11,469 bases of DNA, taken from positions 1 through 11,469 of the forward strand of contig DATKKX010000366.1 in assembly GCA_035542775.1 (NCBI GenBank), given 5' to 3'. How positions within the stretch are numbered: position 1 is the stretch's first letter; every line of letters starts with the position of its first letter. This document shows, one piece after another, positions 1 through 7,769 of the stretch. The translations under genes were made by a program, and so were the position numbers. The stretch is from DATKKX01 sp035542775 (lineage in GTDB: Bacteria; Planctomycetota; Phycisphaerae; UBA1845; UTPLA1). The notes under the pieces are model-generated. The model saw nothing but the letters and a program-made list of their open reading frames with translations, was not told the DNA's origin and did not search any database.

Positions 1-1770
1 AAGAAACCCAGCCCGATCAAGCGGCTCGTCGAGATCCGGCTGGATGAGTTCCTCGTTCCCGCAAGGGCCATCAACGTTCCGCTGCCCGGCCGCGTGAAGA
101 CAACCCAGGAGCTGCTGGAACGCCTGGAGAAGCTGGCCAAGGACGATGAGGTCGGAGCGATCCTCCTCGATCTGGACGGCGTCGCGCTCGGCATCCCTGA
201 CGTGGAAGAGCTCCGCGCCGGCATCGCCCAGTTCCACAAGTCCGGCAAGAAGGTTTCCGCGTTTCTGAACTCGGGAGATCCGATGGACTTTCTGCTGGCC
301 TGCGCGACCGACGAGATCGCCGTGGCCCCCAGCGGGACACTGGTCATCCCCGGCCTCGGTCGGATCTTCCCCTTCATGCGCGGCATGTATCAAATGCAGG
401 GTATCGAGTTCGACGTCATTACGGCAGGGAAGTTCAAATACCCGGGCTTTGTGAATCGCCGGGAGCCGGACAAGTACTTCCTTGAGGAGTTCGGTGAGAT
501 TCTGGACGGCTGGTATGACGACTACGTGAAGATCATCGCCGATGGACGCAAGCTTTCCGGCGACAAGGTCAAGAAGGCCATCGACCAGGCCATCTTCGAT
601 CCCGAGGACGCCAAGAACACCGGTCTTGTTGATGTGGTCGCCTACTACGACGAATATCGCGATCGAATCCTGCGCCGCGACAAGTTCAAGAAGGGGCGGG
701 AAGGCGAATCCGAGTGGGCCCAGATTACGTCGCTGCAGGATCTGCTCACCCAGATGACCAAGAAGATGCAGGAGGCCCAGGAGAAGTACAAGGCGGTCGG
801 TCCGAAGATCGCCGTCCTGCACGCTCGCGGGCCGATCGTGGACGCCAACGCCGGCGCCGCCTTCGCCTCGTCCATGATCATGCGCGACGAGTTCGTGAAA
901 TCCATCGAGGAGATCCGCAAGAACAAGACCATCCGCGCCGTCGTGCTCCACATCGACAGTCCCGGCGGATCAGCTTATGCCTCCGACGTGATTTGGCGGA
1001 AGCTCCGCCAGCTCGACGACGAGAAGCCGCTGGTGGTCTGCATGGGCAACGTGGCCGGGTCGGGCGGCTACTACATCGCCTGCCCGGGCCGGCTGATCTT
1101 CGCTCAACCGAGCACGCTGACCGGTTCAATCGGTGTACTGGCCATTCTGCCCAATCAGGCGTCGATGCTGAATCGCCGCGACGTCAATATCGTCGAGATG
1201 AAGCGGGGCGAGAGATCGCTGCTCGGCTCCGGCCATCGCGACTTGCGCCCGGAGGACCGCGAGTTGATTCAGAAGTACATCCTGAAGACATACGAGCAGT
1301 TCCTCGACCGCGTGGCGGCGACCCGCAAGATCCCCAAGGATCAACTGCGAAAGCTGGCCGAGGGACGGATCTACACCGGTCGCCAGGCGATGGACATCGG
1401 CCTGGTGGATCGCATCGGTTCGTTGAAGGACGCGGTGGAGGCCGTTCGCGACATGGCCGATATCCCGCCGAGCGCCGAAGTAAAGCTGGTTCATTACCCG
1501 CGGGCCGCCTCGATCGGCGAGTTGGCGGAGAGCCTCTTCGGGATGTCCACAATGACGCAGGCAATGATGGGCGCGGATGCGCCGGCGCCGGCGATCTCAT
1601 TCGATAGCCAACTTCGCTATTTCGCCCGGGAGCCCAAACCGCTGTGCTGGATGGCCGTGCCGGAAATCCAGCCTGCCTGGGGTTTCGACCGGCCGCGGCC
1701 GGCGACGCTCGACGTGCTCGATCTGCTCAACGGCAATGCGGCGCCTCGTGAGGCGCCCGTGCTGCCATAA
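1..1770 (+). CDS. sppA: Signal peptide peptidase SppA, 67K type (5' partial)
   Basis: Membrane-bound serine protease of family S49 that degrades cleaved signal peptides. The frame is open from base 1, so the start lies outside the window; the GTG at 94 is internal. 589 codons are visible. Two tandem S49 domains occur: an N-terminal one (about codons 30-175) and a C-terminal one (about codons 275-440). The catalytic lysine is the second Lys of GKFK (bases 436-438, codon 146). The nucleophilic serine is in AGSGGYY (bases 1060-1062, codon 354). Their spacing of 208 residues is close to the 200 between Lys209 and Ser409 of E. coli SppA, so both halves of the dyad are present. Comparison with E. 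coli implies that about 60 residues, including the membrane anchor, are missing upstream. The SPGGS motif (codons 320-324) and TLTGSIGV are also typical. The last ~80 residues form a Pro/Ala-rich tail. Family assignment is secure. Confidence 0.95.
   Translation, partial: KKPSPIKRLVEIRLDEFLVPARAINVPLPGRVKTTQELLERLEKLAKDDEVGAILLDLDGVALGIPDVEELRAGIAQFHKSGKKVSAFLNSGDPMDFLLACATDEIAVAPSGTLVIPGLGRIFPFMRGMYQMQGIEFDVITAGKFKYPGFVNRREPDKYFLEEFGEILDGWYDDYVKIIADGRKLSGDKVKKAIDQAIFDPEDAKNTGLVDVVAYYDEYRDRILRRDKFKKGREGESEWAQITSLQDLLTQMTKKMQEAQEKYKAVGPKIAVLHARGPIVDANAGAAFASSMIMRDEFVKSIEEIRKNKTIRAVVLHIDSPGGSAYASDVIWRKLRQLDDEKPLVVCMGNVAGSGGYYIACPGRLIFAQPSTLTGSIGVLAILPNQASMLNRRDVNIVEMKRGERSLLGSGHRDLRPEDRELIQKYILKTYEQFLDRVAATRKIPKDQLRKLAEGRIYTGRQAMDIGLVDRIGSLKDAVEAVRDMADIPPSAEVKLVHYPRAASIGELAESLFGMSTMTQAMMGADAPAPAISFDSQLRYFAREPKPLCWMAVPEIQPAWGFDRPRPATLDVLDLLNGNAAPREAPVLP
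1740..1757. repeat. Perfect 8-bp inverted repeat at the 3' end of sppA
   Basis: GGCGCCTC and GAGGCGCC flank a 2-nt centre. As RNA this gives a 7-bp stem with a CGTG tetraloop. It lies inside the last codons of sppA, 10 nt before the stop codon, and has no following T tract. It could stabilise the mRNA 3' end or be a chance result of Pro/Ala codons in a GC-rich gene. Confidence 0.4.
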
Positions 1771-1970
1771 AGGCCCGGTCGCAAAGCATTCACTGGCCCG
1801 TACCGCCGGCAGGGGCGCCGCTTGATTCGGCGTCATCCCTTGCGGACGCTCCGGGCTGATGTGCGCTCTGCGACCCCCTCGAGGGACGCGAGCGATCGCG
1901 TGCGGAAATCGCTCTTGGAGGGCCTCGGCCGCCCCCATCCATCATTAAGCCGTTTTCATCTTCCGTGGAC

Positions 1971-1997
1971 TCCCCCACTGGCTTTGGGGACTTGTTT
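1971..1997 (+). terminator. Weak intrinsic terminator candidate after sppA
   Basis: TCCCC (1971-1975) can pair with GGGGA (1986-1990) across a 10-nt loop. The T-rich stretch TTGTTTT follows (1992-1998). The stem is only 5 bp and lies 200 nt after the sppA stop, so this is a tentative call. Confidence 0.25.
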
Positions 1998-2047
1998 TCG
2001 CGGGCCTGCGCCGAGCTAACCTGCCACTTCAGCGAGTGTCTTATCCA

Positions 2048-2140
2048 GTGGCTACGTTGATGCGGCAGCCCACCGCCAAACTGATGGCGGAGAGGAAAAC
2101 GGCCCAGTCAAAGCGGTGCGGCTTCGTGAAGAAAGGACAC
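2048..2140 (+). promoter_or_regulatory. Potentially structured 5' leader of the lipoprotein gene
   Basis: Three consecutive short hairpins can be drawn. GTGGCT (2048-2053) pairs with AGCCCAC (2067-2073) with one bulge. CCGCCA (2073-2078) pairs with TGGCGG (2085-2090) over a 6-nt loop. CTTC/GAAG lies directly before the Shine-Dalgarno GAAAGGA (2131-2137). It does not match the conserved cores of riboswitches I compared by eye (cyclic-di-GMP-I, cobalamin, fluoride). It may influence translation of the downstream gene, but this is speculative. Confidence 0.25.
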
Positions 2141-2144
2141 TGCG

Positions 2145-2462
2145 ATGGCCACGAAAACTATCAAAATCCTGCTGAGCGTCGCGTTCCTGGGGGCATGTGT
2201 ACCGATCGTTGGCTGCGATGAGCACGATTGGGAGCAATACGCCTGCTGTGGTGACTACTCCTGGACGGATGTCGGCGTCGGCGTTGGTTCCTGGCCCGGC
2301 TACACGGTGGTCGAGGACTACACGCCGGCCTACTACCCCGAAACCTACGTCGACACCGGCGGCTACTACTACGACGACTCTTATGGTGGGTACTACGGAG
2401 ACTACTATGGCGACTGCCCGGATTGCGCGTACAAGACCAAATTGAGCGGCCGATCGAAATGA
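2145..2462 (+). CDS. Small tyrosine-rich lipoprotein, function unknown
   Basis: 105 residues. The start ATG has a clear ribosome-binding site, AAGAAAGGA (2129-2137), seven bases upstream. An N-terminal signal peptide (KTIKILLSVAFLGACVP, residues 4-20) ends in a lipobox IVGC with the lipidated cysteine at 24; LGAC (cysteine 18) is a second possible site. The residue after Cys24 is Asp, which in E. coli is the Lol-avoidance signal; whether that rule holds here is unknown. The mature part has 16 Tyr in total, many in YYG, YYD and GDYYGD clusters (residues 53-88), is acidic, and ends in CPDC (91-94) plus a short basic tail. Cysteines 34-35 and 91/94 could form disulfides or bind metal. I do not recognise a family. 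It is monocistronic, followed by a strong terminator. Confidence 0.8.
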   Translation: MATKTIKILLSVAFLGACVPIVGCDEHDWEQYACCGDYSWTDVGVGVGSWPGYTVVEDYTPAYYPETYVDTGGYYYDDSYGGYYGDYYGDCPDCAYKTKLSGRSK

Positions 2463-2555
2463 GCGTGCGAACCGGAAGCAGGATCGCGGGGCACCAGACC
2501 CCCACAACTGCATCGGGTTTTTGAAGAGTCTGGCGATTCAAATCTTCCACACCCA

Positions 2556-2593
2556 AAGCCACCGGGTGGCGCAAGCTGCCCGGTGGCTTCTTT
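2556..2593 (+). terminator. Strong intrinsic terminator after the lipoprotein gene
   Basis: A perfect 11-bp stem, AAGCCACCGGG (2556-2566) with CCCGGTGGCTT (2579-2589), extends inward by four more pairs (two of them G-U) to a GCAA tetraloop (2571-2574). It is followed by TTCTTTA. It lies between the convergent lipoprotein and bactofilin genes, so it could act in both directions, although the T tract is better for the + strand. Confidence 0.85.
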
Positions 2594-2650
2594 ATGCCGT
2601 GGATATTCGTGGCGAGGCTTGCGGCGGAAGGCGGCTCCGGCGGTACAACA

Positions 2651-3199
2651 CTATGGGTTGCCATGAGGGCGCCGTAGAGGCTGCGGCCGGATTGTCGGCA
2701 GTGGTCGCGTGGGTAAAGCAGGGGCGATATCGCCGGCAGGGGAAATGCCGATCGGTTCGATCACGGGAGCGGGGCGCGGAGTGGCCTCCGGAAGGGTTGG
2801 CTCAGATTGGACCGGCAAGGGCCGGCTCATCTGGCATCGCCCTTGAATGACGGCGCCCTCGCGGACCACGATCTTGGGAGATGTGATGTCTCCAATTACG
2901 TATCCGGTCGGGCCTATTTCGACGGACTCGAATGCGTTCACTGGTCCTCGGATTCGACCATGGATCATTACGTTTCGACCAATCACCATCAGGTTCAGCC
3001 GCGCCGTGGATTCGATCCGGATATCTCCGCAGGTGGCCAGGGCTTTGCCGGGATGAGCGCCGATGATTCGGAGGTTCTCAAGCGAGATCGCACGGTGGCA
3101 GTGCGGGCAGGGGACGGAAAGCGCCCTCGCGGAGACCTTCATCATCCCCCGACAGAAGCAACAGCGTACGATTTTGGTCCCCGCCGTCATGGTTTCCAT
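2651..3199 (-). CDS. Bactofilin-family protein with N-terminal zinc ribbon
   Basis: 182 residues. Bactofilins (DUF583/PF04519) are beta-helical cytoskeletal proteins that polymerise without nucleotide and position envelope or morphogenesis enzymes. Residues about 50-125 carry the family's repeating short-strand pattern: LMVIGRNVMIHGRIRG, VEIGPTGYVIGDI, KIVVREGAVIQG. Ahead of it is an apparent zinc ribbon with two CxxC pairs, Cys13/Cys16 and Cys31/Cys34. A Pro-rich disordered tail (about 126-182) follows. The ATG at 3199 is used here; Met4 (ATG at 3190) is an alternative, and neither has a strong Shine-Dalgarno. The gene stands alone and is convergent with the lipoprotein gene. The bactofilin call is good; the metal-binding role of the N-terminus is inferred from the Cys spacing. 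Confidence 0.85.
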   Translation of the reverse strand: METMTAGTKIVRCCFCRGMMKVSARALSVPCPHCHRAISLENLRIIGAHPGKALATCGDIRIESTARLNLMVIGRNVMIHGRIRGPVNAFESVEIGPTGYVIGDITSPKIVVREGAVIQGRCQMSRPLPVQSEPTLPEATPRPAPVIEPIGISPAGDIAPALPTRPLPTIRPQPLRRPHGNP

Positions 3200-3515
3200 T
3201 GTAACGATCCAGACGCTGTCTGCCTAAAGGCGTGCATGCCTCCCTGCGGGCGAATGATACGCACAAAGGCCGCGCTGGCCCGAGCATGGAGGGCGAGGCG
3301 CCTCTCCGTGGCCGGTTCAGTTGACGGACCAAGGCACGAAAGGCGGCGCCGTTTCGGGGCACACGATGCTCTTTGTCAGCGGGGCGTCTTGGTGGCTTCA
3401 GCGAGGCGTATTAGTGATTTGATGGCCCGATAATGCTGCGGCCGCGGCAACCTTTCCATCGAGCGGACGAGGTGGTCGGAGGCATGGATGCCGAGCTGGA
3501 GTGTTGATAAACCAG

Positions 3516-3548
3516 GGGAACAACAGCGACTTTGCGAACATTGTTCCC
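3516..3548. repeat. 8-bp inverted repeat, possible operator or hairpin
   Basis: GGGAACAA (3516-3523) and TTGTTCCC (3541-3548) are perfect reverse complements separated by 17 nt. Arm centres are 25 bp apart, roughly two and a half helical turns, and no T tract follows. It sits about 35 bp before CATAAT. It could bind a dimeric regulator or form a hairpin; neither is shown. Confidence 0.4.
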
Positions 3549-3721
3549 GCGAGTTACGTCTAAATAAGAGCGCAGGAGCGGTAACATAATGCTATCGTAC
3601 GACATGGAAGGAGGCAAGGCGTCTAACCTTCGCCTTCATGGATGGTTACCTCGCGGGGTCCGCATGGAGCCGGCGAAGCTCCAATACGGCCACGGGCGTG
3701 GTTTTCGCAAAATGTTTGGTA

Positions 3722-3751
3722 TTGTGACGCTTTGCAGTGAGATTCTATAAC
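3722..3751 (+). promoter_or_regulatory. Sigma70-like promoter for folC
   Basis: TTGTGA (-35, 3722-3727) and TATAAC (-10, 3746-3751) are separated by 18 nt, matching 4/6 and 5/6 consensus bases. It lies in a locally AT-richer patch and would give a leader of about 100 nt before the folC ATG. Confidence 0.5.
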
Positions 3752-3856
3752 ATTCGCCTTGGGAATGAGTTACATATCAGAACGAGGCGGGTGAATAGCC
3801 ACGTTTTGGTGTCGATCCTTGACCAAGGACGTTGCGGCGGATAACATGGTGCCCCT

Positions 3857-5404
3857 ATGGGACGATCGGTGACCGTGACTCGATCAAAGGCTAACCGGAC
3901 GGCAAAAACGACTTCCTCCGCGGCGAGAGTTCGTTCGTCCGCATCCACGAAGGTTGGCAAGAAGGTGGACAAGCTTGATCTACCGACCAAGAGGTCGCGC
4001 TTGGCCGTCAAGAAGACCCCAGCCAGACCTATTAAGACCTATGCCGCCGCCCTGGGATATCTTGACGGCTTGGTCAATTTCGAACGGAGACCCCCGACCC
4101 AGCGCGAGCGAAGCACAATAACGCTGGCGAGGACTAAGCGGCTCCTGGCGGAGCTGGAGAACCCCCACAAACGATTTCGCAGCGTGCACATCGCGGGGAC
4201 CAAGGGCAAGGGTTCCACGGCGACCATGCTTGCGCAAATGCTACAAAACAATGGTCTTAAGGTGGGCCTGTTCACGTCTCCGCACATCATGGATGTTCGC
4301 GAGCGGATCTGCGTGGACGGCGAGCGCATCCCGGAAGCGGATATGACGAGACTTGTTGCGCGGGTGGCCGGTCTGGCCAGCGCCAACAAGGATGATCATC
4401 CCACCTTTTTCGAGGCCATCACCGTCATCGCGTTTCAGTATTTCAGCGAGAAGAGCGTCGACATTGCCGTGGTCGAGACCGGCTTGGGAGGCCGCCTGGA
4501 CGCTACAAACGTGCTGATGCCCGAAGTTTGCGCGATCACAAGCATCAGCTATGACCATATGGCTCAACTCGGAAGCAGCCTCGAAGAGATCGCCGCTGAG
4601 AAAGCCGGCATTTTCAAGGACTCCGTGCCCGTGGTGAGCGCCCCGCAGCCGGATAGCGTGAAGAAGGTCTTCAGGAAAATCGCGACCGAGACCAAGTCAC
4701 CGCTGCACATCGCCGGTGACGATATCGCGTTCAGCTATCGCTTCGAGTCGTCTCGCGGGGGCGGACCGCAAGCCAGGATCTGCGTTTCCACGCCGACGTG
4801 CCATTTTGACCACTTGGCGGTGCCCCTGGTCGGCAAGCATCAGGCGATCAACTGCGGCGTGGCCATCGGCGTCTTGGACCAGCTCAAGAACCGGGGTCTT
4901 CCCCTGGATGACGAGGCCTCCGTCGCCGGCCTGGCCAAGGTCAGCCTGGAAGGCCGCATGGAGATGCTTTGCGAGAAGCCGCGTGTGTTGGCCGACGGGG
5001 CCCACAACGCCGCCAGCATCGAAGCCGTGATGCGCGCCATCGGCCAGAACATTCCCTATGACTCCATGGTGGTCATCTTCGGCTGCTGCGTGGATAAAGA
5101 CATCAACGGCATGCTGCGGCTCATTCAGCTTGGCGCCGACAAGATCATCTTCACGAGGATGAAGTCGCCTCGCTCCGCTGATCCCGCGGATTTGGCAGCC
5201 CGGTTCACGGAGGTGAGCGGCCGCATGGCCCAGATAGCCCAGAGCCTCCCCGAAGCGCTGGAGATCGCCCAGAAGGCCATCACGCGGGAGGACTTGATCT
5301 GCATTACGGGCTCATTTTACCTGGTGAGCGAGGCTAAGACGCTGTTCGCCTCTCATCCTCACCGCGTCAGGCCGCCGACCGCCCCGGCACCGGTGGCGGA
5401 TTGA
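3857..5404 (+). CDS. folC: Folylpolyglutamate synthase / dihydrofolate synthase
   Basis: Cytoplasmic ATP-dependent ligase of the Mur-ligase family that adds glutamate to folates and, in bifunctional forms, to dihydropteroate. 515 residues from the ATG. Motifs in order: ATP-binding P-loop GTKGKGS (114-120), FTSPH (139-143), FFEAIT (184-189), ETGLGGRLDATN (207-218), SYDHM (231-235), EKAGIFK (248-254), GKHQ-IN (326-332), EGRME (365-369), DGAHN (380-384). All are intact. The conserved domain starts near TYAAALGYLD (61-70). The first ~55 residues are a Lys/Arg/Ser/Thr-rich extension not normal for FolC. The ATG has no Shine-Dalgarno, whereas an in-frame TTG at 4001 (codon 49) is preceded by AAGAGG six bases upstream and would give a 467-residue protein of ordinary length. 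The true start is therefore uncertain. Confidence 0.95.
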   Translation: MGRSVTVTRSKANRTAKTTSSAARVRSSASTKVGKKVDKLDLPTKRSRLAVKKTPARPIKTYAAALGYLDGLVNFERRPPTQRERSTITLARTKRLLAELENPHKRFRSVHIAGTKGKGSTATMLAQMLQNNGLKVGLFTSPHIMDVRERICVDGERIPEADMTRLVARVAGLASANKDDHPTFFEAITVIAFQYFSEKSVDIAVVETGLGGRLDATNVLMPEVCAITSISYDHMAQLGSSLEEIAAEKAGIFKDSVPVVSAPQPDSVKKVFRKIATETKSPLHIAGDDIAFSYRFESSRGGGPQARICVSTPTCHFDHLAVPLVGKHQAINCGVAIGVLDQLKNRGLPLDDEASVAGLAKVSLEGRMEMLCEKPRVLADGAHNAASIEAVMRAIGQNIPYDSMVVIFGCCVDKDINGMLRLIQLGADKIIFTRMKSPRSADPADLAARFTEVSGRMAQIAQSLPEALEIAQKAITREDLICITGSFYLVSEAKTLFASHPHRVRPPTAPAPVAD

Positions 5405-5480
5405 TGCCTTGCCGATAATGCCCGGAGCAAGCAGGAGTCGCACAACGTAGCCTCGGCGCCTGCGGATCATCTTGCCGCCG

Positions 5481-7685
5481 TCAGAACCGGGGCTGCTTTC
5501 GTTTCTTCTTCGGTTTGCCTTCGCCCTTGGCCGGTCGGCCGCTTTGAGCTTGCTCGACGAGTTTTTGCAGCCGTTGGAAAAGCGAAGGGCCGGCCGGAGC
5601 TTCCTTCTTCTTGATCGCGAAGTCGCCCCGCTCCTCCTTCTCGCGGATGTGCTTCCGGATCAGCCATTGTTCGCCCATGCCGAGCAGGTTGCTGGAGAAG
5701 ATGTAAAGATTCAGCCCGCTCGGAAAGTTGTAGAACATGAGGCCGAAGAAGATCATCATGAAGTTCATCATCTTCTGCTGCTGGGCCATCTGATCGGGCA
5801 CGGGCTTGCCGTCCTTGTCCTTCTGGGGCGTCGGCGGCGTGAGCGGCTTGGTGAGCTTCTGGGTGAGCTTCTGCTGCAGGTACATCGACACGCCCATGAT
5901 GACCGGCAGAAGGTTGAACGCCTCGATCGATCCCACCATCCCGCCGATGAGGGGGATGTTGAAGTACCAGTCCGGCGGCAGGGGGATCAGCGCGTCGGGC
6001 GAAGACAGATCCTTGATCCACCAGAAGAAGGGCATGTGGCGCATGTCCACATTGGTGTTCAGCGTGGTCCAGAGAGCCACCCAGACCGGCATTTGCAGCA
6101 TCATCGGCAGGCAGCCCAGAAACTGGCCGGCGGGGCTGATGCCCTCCTCGGAATACAGCTTCATCATTTCTTCATTAAGCTTCTGCTTGTCGTTCTTGTA
6201 CTGCTGCTGAAGCGCCTCCATCTTCGGCTTGAGCTTGGCCATCCCCTTCTGCATCTTCATCATGTTGATCTGGCCATACCGGCTGATGGGGTGGAGGATC
6301 ACGCGCACGATGATCACCAGGATGATGATGGCGATGCCGTAGTTGTGGACCAGCCGGTAGGCCGTGGTCAGCAGCCAGAGCATGATCCGCGACAAGCCCT
6401 CGAACGTGCAGCCGGCGTGATCGGGATAGGTCGAGGCGATGTAATTGCGGGCGGTCGCCTCCGGTGATTCATCGAACAATTTCTTGCTCTTGGCTCCGCA
6501 GAACGCCTGCACGCGGATCGCCCAGCTCTCCCTGGGAGGGATGGGCTTCTGGGTCGTGAACTGCTCCTCGAACGTCAGGTCGTCGTGCGGTCCACGATCG
6601 TCGATGAGGATCCTGCCGGCGACGCTGCTGAGGTACTTCGGATAAATCGTCTTATCCTGCGCCGTCGGTTGCGGCAGGGGGGCGACGATGCAGGCGAAGT
6701 ACTTATTGCCGACGTCCGACCAGAGCAGATGCCGTTCGCCGGGCTTCACGGAAAAGGTCTTGTCCTCGGCGGCGAAGACCTTGTCGCGCGTGGGGCTCTC
6801 GGCGACGGAGATGACGCCCTTGTCGTCGATCACCGCCGTGACCGTGCGGCGGTACTCCGAGCGAGGATCTTCTTTCTTGATGCCTGTGGGGCCGCGCTCA
6901 CCGACGATCAGGTCGAAAGGCTGATCGGAGAGATTTCGGAAGCTCAGGCCGATCTGCAGATCGTGCGAGCCCTTCTCGACGCGGTACGTTTTCTCGATGG
7001 CCAGCAGGTCCGCGCCGGCCTCCTTGATGGTGGTGCGCAAGGTCGCCGTCTCGCCGTGATCGTCGGCGGTTTTCTCCAGCGACCACACTTTGTCGTCGAG
7101 GTGGATTTCGAGCGACTGCTTCTTGCGGGCCTTGTCTTCCCGCACTACGCGGACCCAGTCCGTTACCAGGGAAGCGTACTCCTTTTCGTTCTGCGGGTTC
7201 TTGACCACTTGCAGCAGGTCGTACGGGTCATGGTCCGGGTTGCGCCGGCTCTTGGCGACCTTGTTGCGGTAACGCGAGAGCTTGACCGACTCCACGCCGG
7301 CGCCGCGCGGGGTTACCGTCACCGAGAACTCGTATGGGTTGGAGAAACCAGTATAGGGATTGTTCTGCCGATCGTCGCCCAGCATCACCGGGGTGATGGA
7401 CTCGGCGTTGACCACAGTGAGGCCCGCGGCCTCCTGCCGCGCCGCGGTTTCCGCCTTTTCCTCGGCGGGGAGCGCCGAAATCATCGCCGGTTGTGTCGTG
7501 GCGGGCTCCGTCGCAGCCGCGGTCGGGGCCTCCGCGATCGCGGGCTGAGTCGTGGCCGCGCCCTCCGCCGGCGCCGTCGTGGGCGGAGGCGGGGGGTAGA
7601 GGATGCCTTGCAGCTTGATCCATCCGAAAAGAATGACCAAGCAGACCAACGTCGTCAGGAGGGTGCGTTTTGTCTGGGCTTCCAT
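5481..7685 (-). CDS. yidC: Membrane protein insertase YidC
   Basis: Inner-membrane insertase/foldase (YidC/Oxa1 family) that integrates and folds membrane proteins alone or with SecYEG. I chose the ATG at 7685 because AGGTGG (bases 7694-7699) lies 8 nt upstream; a GTG at 7697 would add four residues but has no close Shine-Dalgarno. 734 residues, longer than E. coli YidC (548). Domains: TM1 (about 8-26), Pro/Ala/Thr-rich linker with two TTQPA copies (about 30-80), large periplasmic beta domain (about 100-400), then the conserved five-helix 60KD_IMP core (about 430-690). The core contains the conserved hydrophilic-groove Arg (461, in IIVRVILHPIS), LGCLPMMLQMPVWVALW and FPSGLNLY. The C-terminus is strongly basic (KPKKKRKQ), as expected for ribosome contact. 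It is last in the kdsA-trm112-phosphoesterase-yidC cluster and converges with folC. Confidence 0.96.
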   Translation of the reverse strand: MEAQTKRTLLTTLVCLVILFGWIKLQGILYPPPPPTTAPAEGAATTQPAIAEAPTAAATEPATTQPAMISALPAEEKAETAARQEAAGLTVVNAESITPVMLGDDRQNNPYTGFSNPYEFSVTVTPRGAGVESVKLSRYRNKVAKSRRNPDHDPYDLLQVVKNPQNEKEYASLVTDWVRVVREDKARKKQSLEIHLDDKVWSLEKTADDHGETATLRTTIKEAGADLLAIEKTYRVEKGSHDLQIGLSFRNLSDQPFDLIVGERGPTGIKKEDPRSEYRRTVTAVIDDKGVISVAESPTRDKVFAAEDKTFSVKPGERHLLWSDVGNKYFACIVAPLPQPTAQDKTIYPKYLSSVAGRILIDDRGPHDDLTFEEQFTTQKPIPPRESWAIRVQAFCGAKSKKLFDESPEATARNYIASTYPDHAGCTFEGLSRIMLWLLTTAYRLVHNYGIAIIILVIIVRVILHPISRYGQINMMKMQKGMAKLKPKMEALQQQYKNDKQKLNEEMMKLYSEEGISPAGQFLGCLPMMLQMPVWVALWTTLNTNVDMRHMPFFWWIKDLSSPDALIPLPPDWYFNIPLIGGMVGSIEAFNLLPVIMGVSMYLQQKLTQKLTKPLTPPTPQKDKDGKPVPDQMAQQQKMMNFMMIFFGLMFYNFPSGLNLYIFSSNLLGMGEQWLIRKHIREKEERGDFAIKKKEAPAGPSLFQRLQKLVEQAQSGRPAKGEGKPKKKRKQPRF

Positions 7686-7769
7686 CTGCTCATCCACCTG
7701 CTGGCGCGGTAATCCTGATTATGGCGAAGGGCTCCGACTGGCGGCGAGGGGCGTGGGTCGGCGGCTGGG

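Larger units (their letters stand above)
1771..2144. other. Intergenic region sppA to lipoprotein gene
   Basis: 374 nt with no convincing gene. The short open frames here have no Shine-Dalgarno site or recognisable protein. Its contents are a weak terminator candidate at 1971-1997 and a potentially structured leader at 2048-2140 just before the lipoprotein gene. I could not find a good sigma70 promoter for the lipoprotein gene. Confidence 0.6.
3200..3856. other. 657-nt divergent spacer between bactofilin gene and folC
   Basis: No convincing gene. It should hold the control regions of both divergent genes. Its contents are an 8-bp inverted repeat (3516-3548), a -10-like CATAAT (3585-3590) lacking a good -35, small hairpins at 3665-3700, and a sigma70-like promoter for folC (3722-3751). 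A 48-codon open frame at 3604-3750 lacks a ribosome-binding site. No promoter for the bactofilin gene could be picked with confidence. Confidence 0.6.

Noticed and set aside
94..1770. GTG at 94 as the start of sppA
   Set aside because: The frame is open to base 1 with protein-like sequence, and the distance to the catalytic Lys is about 60 residues shorter than needed unless the N-terminus lies upstream.
1822..2019. 65-codon open frame downstream of sppA, TTG start
   Set aside because: No Shine-Dalgarno, no recognisable protein, Pro/Arg-rich composition expected of a GC-rich non-coding frame.
2048..2140. Cyclic-di-GMP-I or cobalamin riboswitch in the lipoprotein leader
   Set aside because: The CCGCCAAAC segment is superficially GEMM-like, but the conserved joining sequences and tetraloop receptor pattern are absent; no cobalamin box either.
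2036..2221. 61-codon open frame overlapping the lipoprotein start
   Set aside because: It overlaps the well-supported lipoprotein signal peptide in another frame and has no ribosome-binding site.
3604..3750. 48-codon ATG open frame in the bactofilin-folC spacer
   Set aside because: No Shine-Dalgarno, mixed codon use, and its end overlaps the -10 box of the folC promoter; kept only as a remote possibility.
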